In this document: in pieces, positions 55,085 to 64,000 of the stretch | Position numbering within the stretch: position 1 is the stretch's first letter | Layout of the letters: every line of letters begins with the position of its first letter | Assembly (NCBI GenBank): GCA_012934845.2 | Contig: WNNJ02001248.1 | Span: forward strand, 62,001-126,000 | Length of the DNA: 64,000 nt | Reading direction: 5' to 3' | Source of the DNA: Pomphorhynchus laevis | Taxonomy: Eukaryota > Acanthocephala > Palaeacanthocephala > Echinorhynchida > Pomphorhynchidae | Made by a program: the position numbers and the translations under genes | Notes under the pieces: model-generated | Told to the model about the DNA's origin: nothing | Seen by the model: only the letters and a program-made list of their open reading frames with translations | Databases searched by the model: none

Positions 55085-55330
55085 TCAAAACGAGAGTGAT
55101 ACCAATCCGCGTGAATTTTGTTAGTCATTTTAGCCCAACGCGGAAGAACAACGAAAAGCTTCGTCATCCTGTATTTTGAGCTTTTATTTTCTTCGGAGCA
55201 TCGTGCGACTGCCCCGGCAGTGAATACCGCGTGTGGCTCGTAGTTGGCAGTGAGGGTGCTGGGTCAGGTAAAGTCCCACACCAGGATTCAAATCTCGTCT
55301 CACGGTGTCAACGTGGCGCCATCCGGCCTA
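55085..55330. mobile_element. SINE-like fragment related to the hammerhead insertion
   Basis: 55085-55175 matches 6290-6380 (CCGCGTGAATTT, then CATNTNAGCC, ACGCG, and an ACGAA/TTCGTC hairpin). The hammerhead core is not conserved here. The following segment has an A-box-like TGGCTCGTAGTTGG and a B-box-like GGATTCAAATC about 45 bp apart, so a tRNA-derived head is possible but not shown. Confidence 0.4.
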
Positions 55331-55439
55331 TTGCCATCTTCCCGCGACAAACCAACTGGTTCGAGTCTAGACGGATTGCCAGAAGCTTGAAGGGCAATTC
55401 TCACTAGTTCGTTGACAGCTGAGTGACGGAGAAAGCACG

Positions 55440-57110
55440 CCTTTGACCGTCGGCAATCTTGTTCTCTCCCAGAGCTATTCCACCTTATTCCCGTTTCGTC
55501 TGAGCAAGTTTCTTCGGTTCTTATGTTATTACCTATTAAAACATCTCCTTCTGACCCAATTCCCATTCGCTTAAAAATATCTGCTCATCTATCTCACGCT
55601 TCATAACCACATTGTTCAACTTGTTTATCTGTAGCCACACATTTCCTTCTTTCTGGAAAGTCGCCACTGTTCGTACTCTCCTCAAAAAGCAATCTCTCGA
55701 CCCCACATAACCATCTTGGTACCGTCCTAACTCACGTTTCCCAACCCTCTCCAAACTCCTTGAACGTCTTGTTCTCAATCAAGTTAATGCATATCTATTT
55801 TCCTCCAACTTGTTTTCTCCCTTCCAAGCTGTTTTTCGATCTAATCACTCTACTGAAATTGCATGTCTTAAAGTTTATAATGACTTACTCATCTCGCGCG
55901 ATCAAACATTATGTAGTGTCATAGTTTCTCTTGATCAATCATCTGCTTTTTACATAGTTAATCACTCGATTCTTCTCCATCGTCTTCGTCATGATTATGG
56001 TTTCTCTTTACCCACTGTTGCTTGGTTTTCTTCATATCTATCAAACCACACTTTTCGCGTGTGTTCTAACTCTTCTCTTTTCCATCCTTCTTCCATCCCG
56101 TCCGGTGTTGTACAAGGTTACGTATTAGGCCCTTTGCTTTACTCTCTTCTTCTCAGTAATTTGTCTTCTATTTCTCATATATTTAACTTCCATGTTATGC
56201 AATATGCTTATAACATTCTAATCTATGCTCATGTACCTGCATATCGTCTTCACGATCTTAGTGTTTCTGCTTCCATATGTCTGGCCTCAATTTTCAATCA
56301 TCTTTCTTCTCTTCGTCTTACTCTGAATCCTAATAAATCCAAAATAATGTGGATCCTTCTTCGACGCCTTGACTTAGAATCTCCTTTCGTATCATTAATT
56401 TCTATAATTCTTCTTATCTTTGGCAATCTCTTTTTCTTAGACTTCTATTTCTACAACCGACTTTCACTTAAACCTTTCGTTAAAGATAAAGTACGCTCAT
56501 CTACCTTAATTCTGCGCAAACTCTGTCAAATTCGTAGATTGATTTCCTTTCTTGTATTTCTCTCATATATTCTCTCCTTTTCTCAAGACTTGATTACTGT
56601 CTTAGTCTATTTTTCAACGCACCTGAATCCACCCTTATCCCACTACAACGCATTGTAAACGGAGCCATCCGACTTTTCCTCCGTCTTCTTTGCTTTGATT
56701 ATACAAATCACCATTCTGCATCTCTCGATTTGCCTACCATTTATTCTCGTGCTCAAATTCTTCTCATTGCTTTCCTCCTTGTAACTTTTCCTTTTCTTTC
56801 ATTTCTCAACCTTCCTTTTCTCGACAATTCTTGTCCTGATTACTGTTCTTTGCGTTCCCGTAATTCCCTTGTTTTACATATCCCAAACTTCTCTACCTCT
56901 TTTGGCCTCCGCTCCTTCCTTGTTGGTGGTTCTCTCTCCTGGAATCATCTGCCCATTTATATACGCCAATCAACATCAATGCCGTGTTTCAAACGCCTAA
57001 TCCGGTCTCATTTAAACGATTTAATAAATTTATCAATATGACTTTCGCTGTGTTTTAGTTAGTGGACTTGTAAGCGTACAGTTGGCACGCATTTGCCACT
57101 TAAAATAAAT
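55440..57110 (+). pseudogene. Old F1-related LINE RT, 5'-truncated
   Basis: Plus strand: LFHLIPVSSEQVSSVLMLLP and FPSFWKVATVRTLLKKQSL in mixed frames, then 55810-56658 ([46 protein letters not shown] with YAYN for [15 protein letters not shown]), and 56730-57041 for the C-terminus (FLVGGSLSWNHLPIYIRQ). Similar to F1 over its whole length but strongly diverged. The 3' end GTAAGCGTACAGTTGGCACGC resembles the F1 tail. The catalytic site is lost. Confidence 0.8.
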
Positions 57111-57376
57111 TATTTTTATTGTTGTTAACAGAACTAATATTAAGTATTTCTAATATATAAAAATTATATTAAATGCTATTTTTAAAAAATTCTTATCGCT
57201 GTTAATTAAATAGATTTATTGTAATCAGGATTCATATGCGATTAGCTGGCTGTTTTTCATATTCTTGCTTTTAGCAATTTTCTTGCTTTTAGTCATTCTT
57301 GTTGTAATCACCTTATTATATTCAGAAATTATCAGTATGCTTGCAGATTTAAGGTTTTATTTAATTCTTTGTAAAA
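57111..57376. other. AT-rich spacer, no gene
   Basis: A TTCTTGCTTTTAG string is repeated near 57260-57300; nothing else is seen. Confidence 0.5.
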
Positions 57377-57444
57377 AAAAAGATTTATTTTAACGTGGCA
57401 AATTCGTGCCAGCGCACGCTTACATGACCACAACAAAAACAAAA

Positions 57445-60349
57445 ACTGTGAATCAGGCGTCGAGAAGGTGTGAACGGAGGAGGTGTTTGAATGTGATAAA
57501 AGAGGGAGCGCGGCGGACGTCGAGAGGGAGTTTATTCCAGGCGAGTGAGGCGGCGACGAGGAAGGATCGGAGACCGTAGTTGTTGGAGTAATTAGGAACG
57601 TGGAGTAAGAGGGTATGACAGGAACGAAGTGATAGCGAGGTGGGGCGAGTATCGTCTAAGAAAGGAAGGTTGATGAACGATGGGGAGCCGACAGCGATGA
57701 GACGAAAATTAATGAGAAGAAGGCGGAGTTTGATGCGGATGTGGATAGTGGGCTAGGAGAGTTGGGCAAAATATGTGGATGTGTGGTCGAAGCGACGGAG
57801 GCGAAAGAGCACTCGAACGGCGGTGTTGATTATTCGTTGTAGGGGTAGGATGATGGATTTTGGAGAATTGGCGAAAAGGCTAAGGCAGTAATCGATTTTA
57901 GGGAAAAGAAGCGATGAAAGAAGAGACATACAAGAACGGAAGTCGATAAGGGGGCGGATACGGCGGATGTCACGAAGAATTAAGTTAGACGAGCGGACCT
58001 TGTCACGGACGAAGGGTTTAAGGGAAAGGTGATCATCGAAATGGAAGCCTAAGAAAGTGAGATTGTGGACTACAGGGATGATCGATGAGGCAAAAGATAC
58101 AATAGGAGGAGATATGCTTGGTTTACGGGGAAGGATCCACATTATTTTGGACTTTTCGGCGTTTAGAACGAGATGGAGATTAGAGAGACGCTTGTAGATA
58201 GAAGAGAGACAGTTGGAGGCAGAAATGGCGATATCGTGTATGCGATGTGCGGGTGCATGAGCATAGATTAGAATGTCATCGGCGTATTGCATGACGTTAC
58301 AGGAGTAAGGTTTGATAAATAAAGAGAGATCGCCAAGCAAAAGAGAGAAAAGCAGGGGACCTAGGACTGAATCTTGTGGAACCCCGCAAAAAATAGGGAT
58401 GGGAGGGGAGGATGATGAATTAGAACAGACGCGAAAGGAACGGTCGGATAGATATGAGGCGAACCAAGCTACGGAGGAGGAAGAAAAGCCGTAATCATAA
58501 CGAAGGCGAGAAAGGAGGACGGAGTGGTCGACAATGTCGAATGCGGAGGAGAGGTCCAGGGAGATGAGAACACTATATAGAGCCTTGTCTCGAGAAATGA
58601 GTAAGTCGTTGTACACTTTTATGCATGCGATTTCTGTCGAGTGATTAGAGCGGAAAGCGGATTGGAAAGGAGGGTACAGATTGGATGAGGAGAGATAAGC
58701 GTTGATTTGTATTAAGATGAGGCGTTCTAAGAGCTTAGAAAGAGTAGGGAGTAGTGAAATGGGGCGATAGCTAGAAGGAAGGGAGGGGTCGAGCGATTGT
58801 TTCTTAAGGAGGGGACGAACGATTGCGGATTTCCAGTGTGAAGGGAAGATACGACTGCGGATGGACGAGTTAAACAAGGTTGTGAGAAATGGGGATATCG
58901 ATGAGCATATAGATTTTAATATGTGGGTAGGCAGGGGATCGGCAGGTGAGGTTTTGTTGGGCAAGGACATGAGGACAGATGATACTTCTGTAGGTGATAC
59001 AGGGAGAAGATGAAAGAGTTCGGGAAGGATGAGAGTAGACTGGGCAGAGTGGGATAGGATGGAGACCGGGGTGTGAGAGAGCAGCGTGGATACTTTAGTC
59101 TGGAGAAATGACGAATAATCATTAGCATTGATGTTGCAAGGCGTAGAGGAACGAGCCAGGATTGAGTTAAAAGTATGCCAGAGAGTCTTAGAGTTGAATG
59201 AAGTGATTATTTTATGCTGCCAGAAGGAGTTGCATTTGGTACGTAGTAGGTTGAGATGAGACCGGCGAAGAGCAAGATAGGAATCACGGAAAGACGGAGT
59301 GATCGAGCGGAAATCGCGTCTGAGAGAGCGGTGATAGACTCGAAAAGCATGGCGGAGTCGACGCTTTGAGAGTAGGCATTGGATGTCAAACCATGGGGCA
59401 CGGTGCAAGCGACGGTGTGGGTGATACTTGAAGAGCAAGAGAATATCGAGAGTGGATGTGAGTTCAGAGTCGAAAAGAAAGGCGAGATCGTGAGGAGATG
59501 AATATGTTATTGTGGGTAATGATAGAGACGATTTGAGTAAGTCAGAGCGGAGAAGGGAAAGGTCAAGATTTCTCCAAGGGCGATGTAGGATTGTAGGTGT
59601 GTGAGGAGGGGTGTGGTTGCGAGCGAGATCAAGGGTGATAAGAAAGTGATCGGATAGACCAGGATCAGAGATGGACAGTGAGGTGTGGGCAGCAAAATGA
59701 TCGGGGACAGCGATGATGTCGAGTGCCCCGCCAAGTATATGTGTGGGGGCAGTGGAGATTAGTTTGTAATTGTAGTTGGATAGAATGTTGATGAAGCGGA
59801 TGGAATCTGTGGAAGAGGGGCGGTCTAGGCGGATATTTAAGTCGCCTAGAACGAGTGTAGGGATTGAGGACAAAGAACAATGAGAAAGGAGGTTAGCGAG
59901 TTCGGTAAAAAATAAGGCTGTAGGAGCTGATGAACCAGGACGGTATACAATGGTGAGATCTAGAGTGATCGGGTTAGAATAACGACAAGTGAGCAATTCA
60001 AAAGAGCAAGGACTGAAAGGGGAATTGATTTTGCGAAGAGACGCTGGGTGACGCGCGAATGCGACGATGCCGCCATGATTAGAGGATTTAGAAGGGCATG
60101 AGCTGAGGGTCGGGCGGATTCGACTAGGGAGCAACCGGCAGAGAGCAGACGGCGAATGGAAAGGTCGTCGGAATCTGAGTGCCAGGATTCGGTGAGGCAG
60201 AAGAGATCGATGGATTGCTTGGTGAATAGGTTGAGGATAAGATCGGATTTATTGAGAATAGATCTAGTGTTGAGGAGACCGAGGCGGAAACCGTGTGCTG
60301 TGGCGAAAGAGACTAGTGGAGAAGACACATAGGAGAGATGGAGCGCCAT
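57445..60349 (-). pseudogene. F1 copy 3 ORF2: endonuclease-RT with one frameshift and one nonsense
   Basis: Starts MALHLSYVSSP at 60349. One base is missing near 60107 relative to copies 1 and 2 (the GAGGGTCGGG region), so the frame shifts inside the endonuclease. The rest is a 793-codon open frame (57753-60134) with [69 protein letters not shown] at 57753-57755 replaces the TGG (Trp) seen in copy 2, removing about 100 C-terminal residues. Apart from these two changes it is well preserved. Confidence 0.88.
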
Positions 60350-61710
60350 CGAATTTTTGGACGGGTGTGGACAATTTGAAAATTTCCGTCTATGTTTCGG
60401 ATGGCGAGTGAAGTTTCGCCGTTTTCCTCGCGACGACGTTTTTCGATGCGGGCTGAAGAGATTTGAGCGATTTCGGAAGGGGCGCGATCGGGGAAAATTC
60501 GAGTGGTTGAAGATGACATGAGTTTGAATCGTTGAGAGAGGACAGAAGACGCGTGAGAGCGATGCTTGAAAACAATTTTTAGGAGAGGGGGCTTGGAAGG
60601 ATTAGATTGAGAAGATTTGTTTAGACGGATGAATGCGACTGGAGAAATGTCCTTGAAAAAGGATGGTTTATCCGCAGGAACAATAGACGAGAGGATGGAT
60701 CTGAAGGCGGAAACATCGTGGTCCAGACGTGCTTGCGGAGATAAGGAGTTAGAAGGCGTGATATTAGTAACAATGACGCAACGATCGCGAGAAGCAAAGC
60801 GCTTCCGTAAAGGAGGACGACTGACGTGATTAGCTGAGATCACGATAGAAGAGCTGGCAGTTGATGATTTGGAGGGATTTAGTTTTACGACGGGAGACAT
60901 AGAGGATAATGATAATAAAGCGGGTGGCAAGCGATGTGAGGAAAGGTTATGAGTGGAAGGATAGTGGAGGCTGGTGGAGGTGATTTTGATTGATGGATGC
61001 AAGTTATTGAGAAACGAGACAGGAAGGACGGGACGTGGGGTGTCGGGGAGTGAACATACATTAGTTGTAACAATTTGCGGCTCCGTCACTGTATCGGTAG
61101 ATTTATCATAAACTTGACAAAATCCATCTTGCTGCGATACAATTTGCGGCTTCTTCAGATTATCTGATAATGGATTATCTGATGATGACGTAGAAACGCA
61201 ATGAGGGGTAGAAATGTAAGGTGATTTATCTGATACGACAAAAGAAATACTGGGTTGCAAATGGTCAATGACAGTAACATCAGAAGATTGAGCTGATTGA
61301 TTGGGCAAAATTGAAGGATGTATAGTAATACCTGTAGAAGAGATGGGAGATTTGGCATTCTTAGAGGCAATCGAATGCGGGAGAATTGGGCATCGAGGTT
61401 GAGACTTATTACAATACGAAGAGGCATGTGTGGACATCGCTGCATTGCCAGATAGTTTCAATATATTTGTCTTGAGACTCTCTATTTCACTCTTCATCGT
61501 ATTTATCATCTTAGCCGAACAGTAGCCACAGTAGAATTCGTTGTCTGCAAGGCAAGATGCCTGGGATTCTGAAGTCCAAATACTTACCCACGTGTGACAA
61601 TCATTGTTTGAGCAAAGGACTTGTTGTTCAGATCCATTGGAAACATCTCTAACATCGGTGTTGGACGCAACATGGTTGGGAACTTGAGACTTTTGTTTTT
61701 TCCGACCCAT
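60313..61710 (-). CDS. F1 ORF1, intact 465-residue zinc-finger protein
   Basis: Starts MGRKKQKSQVP. The finger is C33-x4-C38, with C61-x2-C64, and Trp/Ile between; the spacing is PHD-like but only half a PHD. Residues 66-87 (MINTMKSEIESLKTNILKL) could form a short coiled coil for oligomerisation. A long Ser/Pro/Thr-rich linker follows. The C-terminal domain has [25 protein letters not shown] and [18 protein letters not shown], shared with F3 and F4 ORF1. It ends 37 nt inside ORF2, so ORF2 is probably translated by reinitiation. Confidence 0.9.
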   Translation of the reverse strand: MGRKKQKSQVPNHVASNTDVRDVSNGSEQQVLCSNNDCHTWVSIWTSESQASCLADNEFYCGYCSAKMINTMKSEIESLKTNILKLSGNAAMSTHASSYCNKSQPRCPILPHSIASKNAKSPISSTGITIHPSILPNQSAQSSDVTVIDHLQPSISFVVSDKSPYISTPHCVSTSSSDNPLSDNLKKPQIVSQQDGFCQVYDKSTDTVTEPQIVTTNVCSLPDTPRPVLPVSFLNNLHPSIKITSTSLHYPSTHNLSSHRLPPALLSLSSMSPVVKLNPSKSSTASSSIVISANHVSRPPLRKRFASRDRCVIVTNITPSNSLSPQARLDHDVSAFRSILSSIVPADKPSFFKDISPVAFIRLNKSSQSNPSKPPLLKIVFKHRSHASSVLSQRFKLMSSSTTRIFPDRAPSEIAQISSARIEKRRREENGETSLAIRNIDGNFQIVHTRPKIRWRSISPMCLLH

Positions 61711-61793
61711 TTGTATATAGTCGTTTGATTCGTGATTTTATTCTCCTCGTTGTATGTATATTAGATTGTATGTTATTTATTGTAGATGACGGT

Positions 61794-62039
61794 AATAATT
61801 GTATGTTAATATATCTTGGTAAGCTGTTGTAATCTTTAATTTTTTGTAATCAGGTATCTTGTAAATGTGATGTTTGATGTTCGATGTCAATTGAACAGAT
61901 TTATTGTAATAATTTGTGTCGTCATTAGTTGTTGAAATTTTCAATATACTAGCAGATGCTGTTGTCTCGTCAAAATGAATCTTTGGACAAACATATTTTT
62001 TGTATCTACCTTAATTAAACAATCGTTATGTGTCACTAT
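61794..62039. other. No gene seen
   Basis: AT-rich DNA between the F1 5' end and an endonuclease remnant. Confidence 0.5.
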
Positions 62040-62530
62040 AACATTAAATATGACCTTTTCAAAACCGGTCAAATGTTTTTCTTAAATTTATACTATCACC
62101 GATTATCATTTACCTTTGACTACGTCTACAAATTCCAAAGGTAGTATTCTTGATCTAATAGCTATTCCTGTTCACATTGGTAGATTTCACACAAGTTTAA
62201 TCTAGTTCAATCATTGTATTTCTGGCTACTTCTTAGTTCTTAATATTCCACGCTTACCATCGCTAAAACTTCTCAATTCTGTCCTTCAAATTATAAGACC
62301 TTATACACTCTGTTTTGTTTTTTGTTTTTAATTTCTTCTCACCAACTCTGACTGTATTTCATTGTAATCTGTATATGGTAATCTTCCACGCTTACCATAT
62401 AAGCGTGGAAGACTATATATCTTCCACGCTTCTCAATTCTGTCCTTCACATTTTATAATACCTACTCTCTATTTTGTTCTTGTTTAATTTCTTCTAATCA
62501 GAGGCCGACTGCCCTTCGGCCTCTGATTAT
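62040..62530 (+). pseudogene. LINE endonuclease remnant and duplicated segment with hairpins
   Basis: 62110-62200 reads TNSKGSILDLIAIPVHIG (end of an AP-endonuclease domain). A roughly 100-bp segment (TTCCACGCTT ... CTCAATTCTGTCCTTCA) is duplicated at 62248 and 62419. Two perfect 12-bp hairpins follow: TCTTCCACGCTT and mirror (62383-62413), and AATCAGAGGCCG and mirror (62497-62529). Confidence 0.6.
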
Positions 62531-63075
62531 AGCACATGTATTGAGTAGACTTTTATATGCAGCTCCGGTTGTATACCCACGTACTGTGCATGAACATAAG
62601 AAATCAGAGAGGGTACTTCGCAGGGCAACAAAGCTAGCACCAACGTTAGCGTCGCTGCCTTATGAAGACAGACTGAGATCATTAGGACTTGAGACCGTCA
62701 CATGGACCCGTCGATACATGGATATGTGCCTTGTTTGGCATTTATTCCAACGTCCTCATCACCCACTTCGGAGTAGGGTTCAACTACGTGGTTCAAATGT
62801 TCTTCGCGGTCATTCTTTAACTATTCGAAGAAACAGAGTACAGAAATTGGGCGCGATGCAATTTGATAGAAGAATTGTTGAGCTTTGGAACAACCTTGAT
62901 GCAGACACCGTTGGATTCAGTTAACTTAATACTTTTAAAAGAAGACTACGAATGGATCAAGCAATGTTTCGTGTTGCATTTCCTTATTTTAATAACTAAT
63001 TAATTTATTTACGAACTTATTGTGAGCCAGCTATTTGAGCTAATGCTCGTATGTTGTTGAATGTATTTTTTTTAA
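62531..63075 (+). pseudogene. F5-like LINE ORF2 C-terminus and 3' UTR
   Basis: 62541-62924: MSRLLYAAPVVYPRTVHEH, RVLRRATKLAPTLASLPYED, RGSNVLRGHSLTI, RRIVELWNNLDADTVG, matching the last 125 residues of F5. The 3' end has GAGCTAATGCTC and a T run (63066-63075). Confidence 0.8.
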
Positions 63076-63580
63076 AGAATAATAACTTTATTGAAAAAGA
63101 AAAGTAAATTTTACAAAAATTAGGTTCCCGTAAACGGGCCTATAAATGAGATTTATTGTCAGGAAAGATTGGATGTCTTCTACTTGATCGCGGCATTCGC
63201 AGACATAGTGAAGAAGACATAATTAGACTTCGAGCACAGCGCAAGACTCGCTGTGGTGGGTTGTCATAAGATTAATAGGTTTGGAACAGCTGGAACGTGG
63301 CGAGCGTAAGCATGCGGAAACTGATCGTGCGATTTCAAAACTGATGTCTCGTTTCATCTTTATGGCTAGATCAGGATAAGAACGCGTTGACCGATGCGTC
63401 AGTTTTGAAGCCGTAGTTTTGATTAATCTTTCCGCTTCTATGCCCATTCCTCCCGAAGTGGAGAAAATAAGAGGTATGAAAGACCCTCGTTCAACTAGCG
63501 CAATCCGTTCACTGTGTTTGGCTTTCTTGCGACTCTCGTTGTATTCGAATGTTGTTGAATGTATAATAATAATAATCAAC
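63076..63580 (-). pseudogene. REL3: C-terminal end of a REL element
   Basis: 63223-63579 encodes TTFEYNESRKKAKHSERIAL, VERGSFIPLIFSTSGGMGIE, RSVSACLRSPRSS, matching the C-terminal tail of REL1 and REL2. The 3' motif GGTTCCCGTAAACGGGCC is at 63123-63140 and an AATAAAG string at 63090-63100. A 5'-truncated copy inserted in the T-run end of the F5-like LINE. Confidence 0.83.
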
Positions 63581-63599
63581 TCAGACTGTATATAATTGT

Positions 63600-64000
63600 A
63601 AACAGTCTACTTATCGTAATTGTATAATTCCTAACTTTCCAACAACTTGGACAGCAATTTTTCTTGCAAATCACATATCACTAGATACAACAGAGTTTCG
63701 TGATTTGGCATCCAATGCAGATTTTCTAAGACAAACTTTGCCACTTTTTTATTTGCCTAAGATATATCATGCATCGTCTGTATATAATATAACTGGCTAA
63801 CAAGCTTGTGATAAATGTTTCGAAATCCAAACACATGCGTATTATTAGTAATGCTCGCAAGCAACTAATATCTGATTGTTACCAATATAAGGGCTGTATT
63901 GTGGAAAGTGTCGATAGTTACAAAGATTTAGGAGCATGGGTTACCTCTAATTTATCAACTAAAAAGCACACTGATCAAGCTTGTGCCAACTCCAATAAAA
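63600..64000 (+). pseudogene. F5-like LINE RT fragment, runs off the right edge
   Basis: 63800-64000: ANKLVINVSKSKHMRIISNA, GCIVESVDSYKDLGAWVTSN, TKKHTDQACANSNK, the region just after the RT active site in F5 (SYKDLGVLITDDFSTRQNTE). 63620-63790 is an open stretch of about 60 residues that I cannot assign. Confidence 0.7.

Larger units (their letters stand above)
57377..61793 (-). mobile_element. F1 LINE copy 3, full length
   Basis: Complete from the 5' UTR (61711-61793, with TGTATGTATATTAGAT) to the 3' end with family hairpin (57404-57419) and oligo-T tail (sense). ORF1 is intact; ORF2 has two disabling changes. Nearly identical to copy 1, so it was inserted recently. Confidence 0.9.

Noticed and set aside
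55283-55375. tRNA gene at the B-box-like GGATTCAAATC or GGTTCGAGTC strings
   Set aside because: No acceptor stem, D-arm or anticodon arm can be folded around either; at most a SINE head.
55300-55778. Minus-strand open frames of 88 and 80 residues
   Set aside because: They lie antisense to the start of the old F1-related LINE, whose plus-strand translation is clearly homologous to F1.

Overview
The window is animal (metazoan) nuclear DNA. It is an AT-rich background packed with retroelements, and I can support two host genes, both on the + strand. The first is NFYB, the histone-fold subunit of the CCAAT-box factor NF-Y. Its exons lie at 15272-15329, 15371-15489, 15537-15604 and from 25358; two introns are only 41 and 47 nt, while the third is about 9.75 kb and full of retroelements. 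The second is TRDMT1 (DNMT2, tRNA-Asp C38 methyltransferase) at 33723-34981, with a probable 41-nt first intron. NF-Y, DNMT2, GIY-YIG Penelope-like elements, many CR1/L2-like LINEs and LINEs with a restriction-like endonuclease point to an invertebrate with very short ancestral introns. I cannot name the lineage.

Layout. 1-3838 (-): LINE family F1 copy 1, running off the left edge. 4038-7690 (-): F3 LINE copy 1, split by a 289-bp insertion that carries a textbook hammerhead ribozyme. 8240-9800: fragments of F2 and an F1 relative. 10020-15000 (-): F2 LINE with an internal fold-back. 15272-25505 (+): NFYB; its big intron holds F1 copy 2, a nested inverted-repeat cluster and Penelope-like fragments in opposite orientations. 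25672-27840: F1 3' stub, a 265-bp palindrome, an (AT)n run, hairpins and a LINE C-terminal stub. 28430-33540: a LINE of the restriction-like-endonuclease type (REL1), a probable internally deleted relative, a pseudoknot-forming repeat and an RT fragment. 33723-34981: TRDMT1. 35000-38935 (+): F7, a LINE with two intact ORFs. 39600-43413 (+): F3 copy 2, mosaic in ORF1. 43413-45960 (-): REL stub and REL2. 45960-48045 (+): F6 LINE. 48112-48742 (+): internally deleted REL copy. 48960-51960 (-): F4. 52050-53815 (-): F5 with an intact RT. 54160-57110: fragments, including an old F1 cousin. 57377-61793 (-): F1 copy 3 with an intact ORF1. 62040-64000: LINE and REL fragments running off the right edge.

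The family names F1-F7 and REL are local labels, not database names. F1-F5 are CR1/L2-like: ORF1 with an N-terminal C-x4-C...C-x2-C zinc finger in the families where it survives, and ORF2 with an APE-type endonuclease and RT. F7 has a zinc-knuckle ORF1 and an EN-RT ORF2. REL elements have one ORF: Cys-rich N-terminus, RT, then a C-x-C...H...C knuckle and a restriction-like nuclease.

The most interesting signals are the hammerhead ribozyme inside a small insertion with 10-bp target repeats, a 3'-terminal motif shared by seven REL copies including internally deleted ones, a three-copy repeat with a covarying pseudoknot, repeated fold-back structures built on LINE ends, and the NFYB gene that a plain ORF scan misses. 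Perfect palindromes can also be assembly or amplification artefacts; arms that have diverged argue against this for two of the three large ones.
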